This document shows, piece by piece, positions 63,286-64,000 of a DNA stretch of 64,000 nt. The translations under genes were made by a program, and so were the position numbers. The DNA is from Rhabdophis nuchalis (Eukaryota; Chordata; Lepidosauria; Squamata; Natricidae): NCBI GenBank assembly GCA_039707465.1, contig CM077644.1, forward strand, positions 147,134,962 through 147,198,961, in the 5' to 3' direction. Positions within the stretch are counted from its first letter, which is position 1. Each line of letters starts with the position of its first letter. Below the pieces are notes generated by a model, which saw only the letters and a program-made list of their open reading frames with translations, did no database searches and was not told the origin of the DNA.

Positions 63286-64000
63286 GCACTGCCACATAAA
63301 TGTTCGTATAACATATGGAGTCCACAGTTTATGGTACAATTCACAGAATTTCTCCCAGAATTGCAACTAAAGTCTTTTTTTAAAATGGCACAGCAAGAAA
63401 ATAATTAAATAACCATATTAAATAATCTTGATTAAAGTTTAATTAAATTTACATTTAATATTTTATTCTGGTCACACTCACTACTTTTTTTTCCTCTAGT
63501 CCTACTTCCTGGCAGTGCAGGTCCTGGTAAGGCAATGAAAAATTAAGAATAACCCTTAGCCTAAAAACCTAGTTCAATTACTTGCTCAATTGCTTTAATA
63601 GAAAAGGCTGACACTAGGACAGGGCTTCATTAATCAGAGATGCAACAAGTAGCTTACTTCTTGTACTTCCTTTACACAGATACTTAATTTGAATTACTGT
63701 TCTTCAAGAGGTTTCAACACCAAAGAAGTACAACAGGAGCAAACCACTTTACACTCTCCAAGTGTATTAGACTTCATAGAGTCTGTAATTATTGGTCATA
63801 TTAACTGTGGATTATAAAACACGAAGTGCAATAAAAAAAGAGGGTATCACCACATAGTCTGGAGAAGCAGAAAAGAAAGTTTAATTTATTCTGGTTTTGT
63901 GGCTAAAGAAAAGCTAGATATATGGCCTTGAATTACCGAAGAAAGGAGTGGTATAAATCTAACATAATTAAATAAATAAGCCAGAAACTGATTTTGCATC

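Overview
The window looks like a piece of squamate reptile nuclear DNA, most likely a snake. It has one spliced vertebrate gene with GT-AG introns and is otherwise AT-rich and repeat-filled. The repeats are of the kinds common in squamates: Sauria-type tRNA SINEs, CR1 and L2-like LINE ends, L1 pieces, many hAT and TA-flanked miniature transposons, and long GGAA/AAT/CA microsatellites. No prokaryotic features, CRISPR array or viral gene were seen. The species call is inference from repeat content.

Right half (about 32.7-64 kb): PCGF3, the RING-finger subunit of the variant Polycomb complex PRC1.3, on the minus strand. Eight coding exons between 53883 and 39113 join in phase into an uninterrupted 242-codon protein with all eight zinc-binding RING residues and the C-terminal RAWUL region. 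A good upstream non-coding exon lies at 59175-59217. Spliced to the first coding exon it creates a 16-codon uORF that overlaps the main start codon. About 6.4 kb of mostly repeat-poor sequence below the stop may be a long 3' UTR. The promoter is not visible and probably lies beyond the right edge.

Left half (1-32.7 kb): no host gene recognised. It is a mosaic of transposons, many with readable target-site duplications (TSDs). The notable one is a 1.9-kb element at 17347-19271. It has a GC-rich 5' end, an intact 282-codon ORF resembling L1 ORF1, a short 3' region with AATAAA and an A-tail, and a perfect 16-bp TSD, but no ORF2. This makes it an ORF1-only, HAL1-like non-autonomous L1. A decayed L1 ORF2 C-terminus lies about 9 kb away (7.65-8.75 kb). 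Other readable histories are a hAT element interrupted by a CR1 insertion (3535-4133) with an uninterrupted sister copy at 60157-60380, a hAT element split by an L2-like LINE (23386-24995), and an 849-bp CpG-rich hairpin element flanked by TA (12378-13226).

No long stretch of host coding potential was found outside PCGF3. Most open frames are LINE debris, low-complexity translations of microsatellites, or chance.
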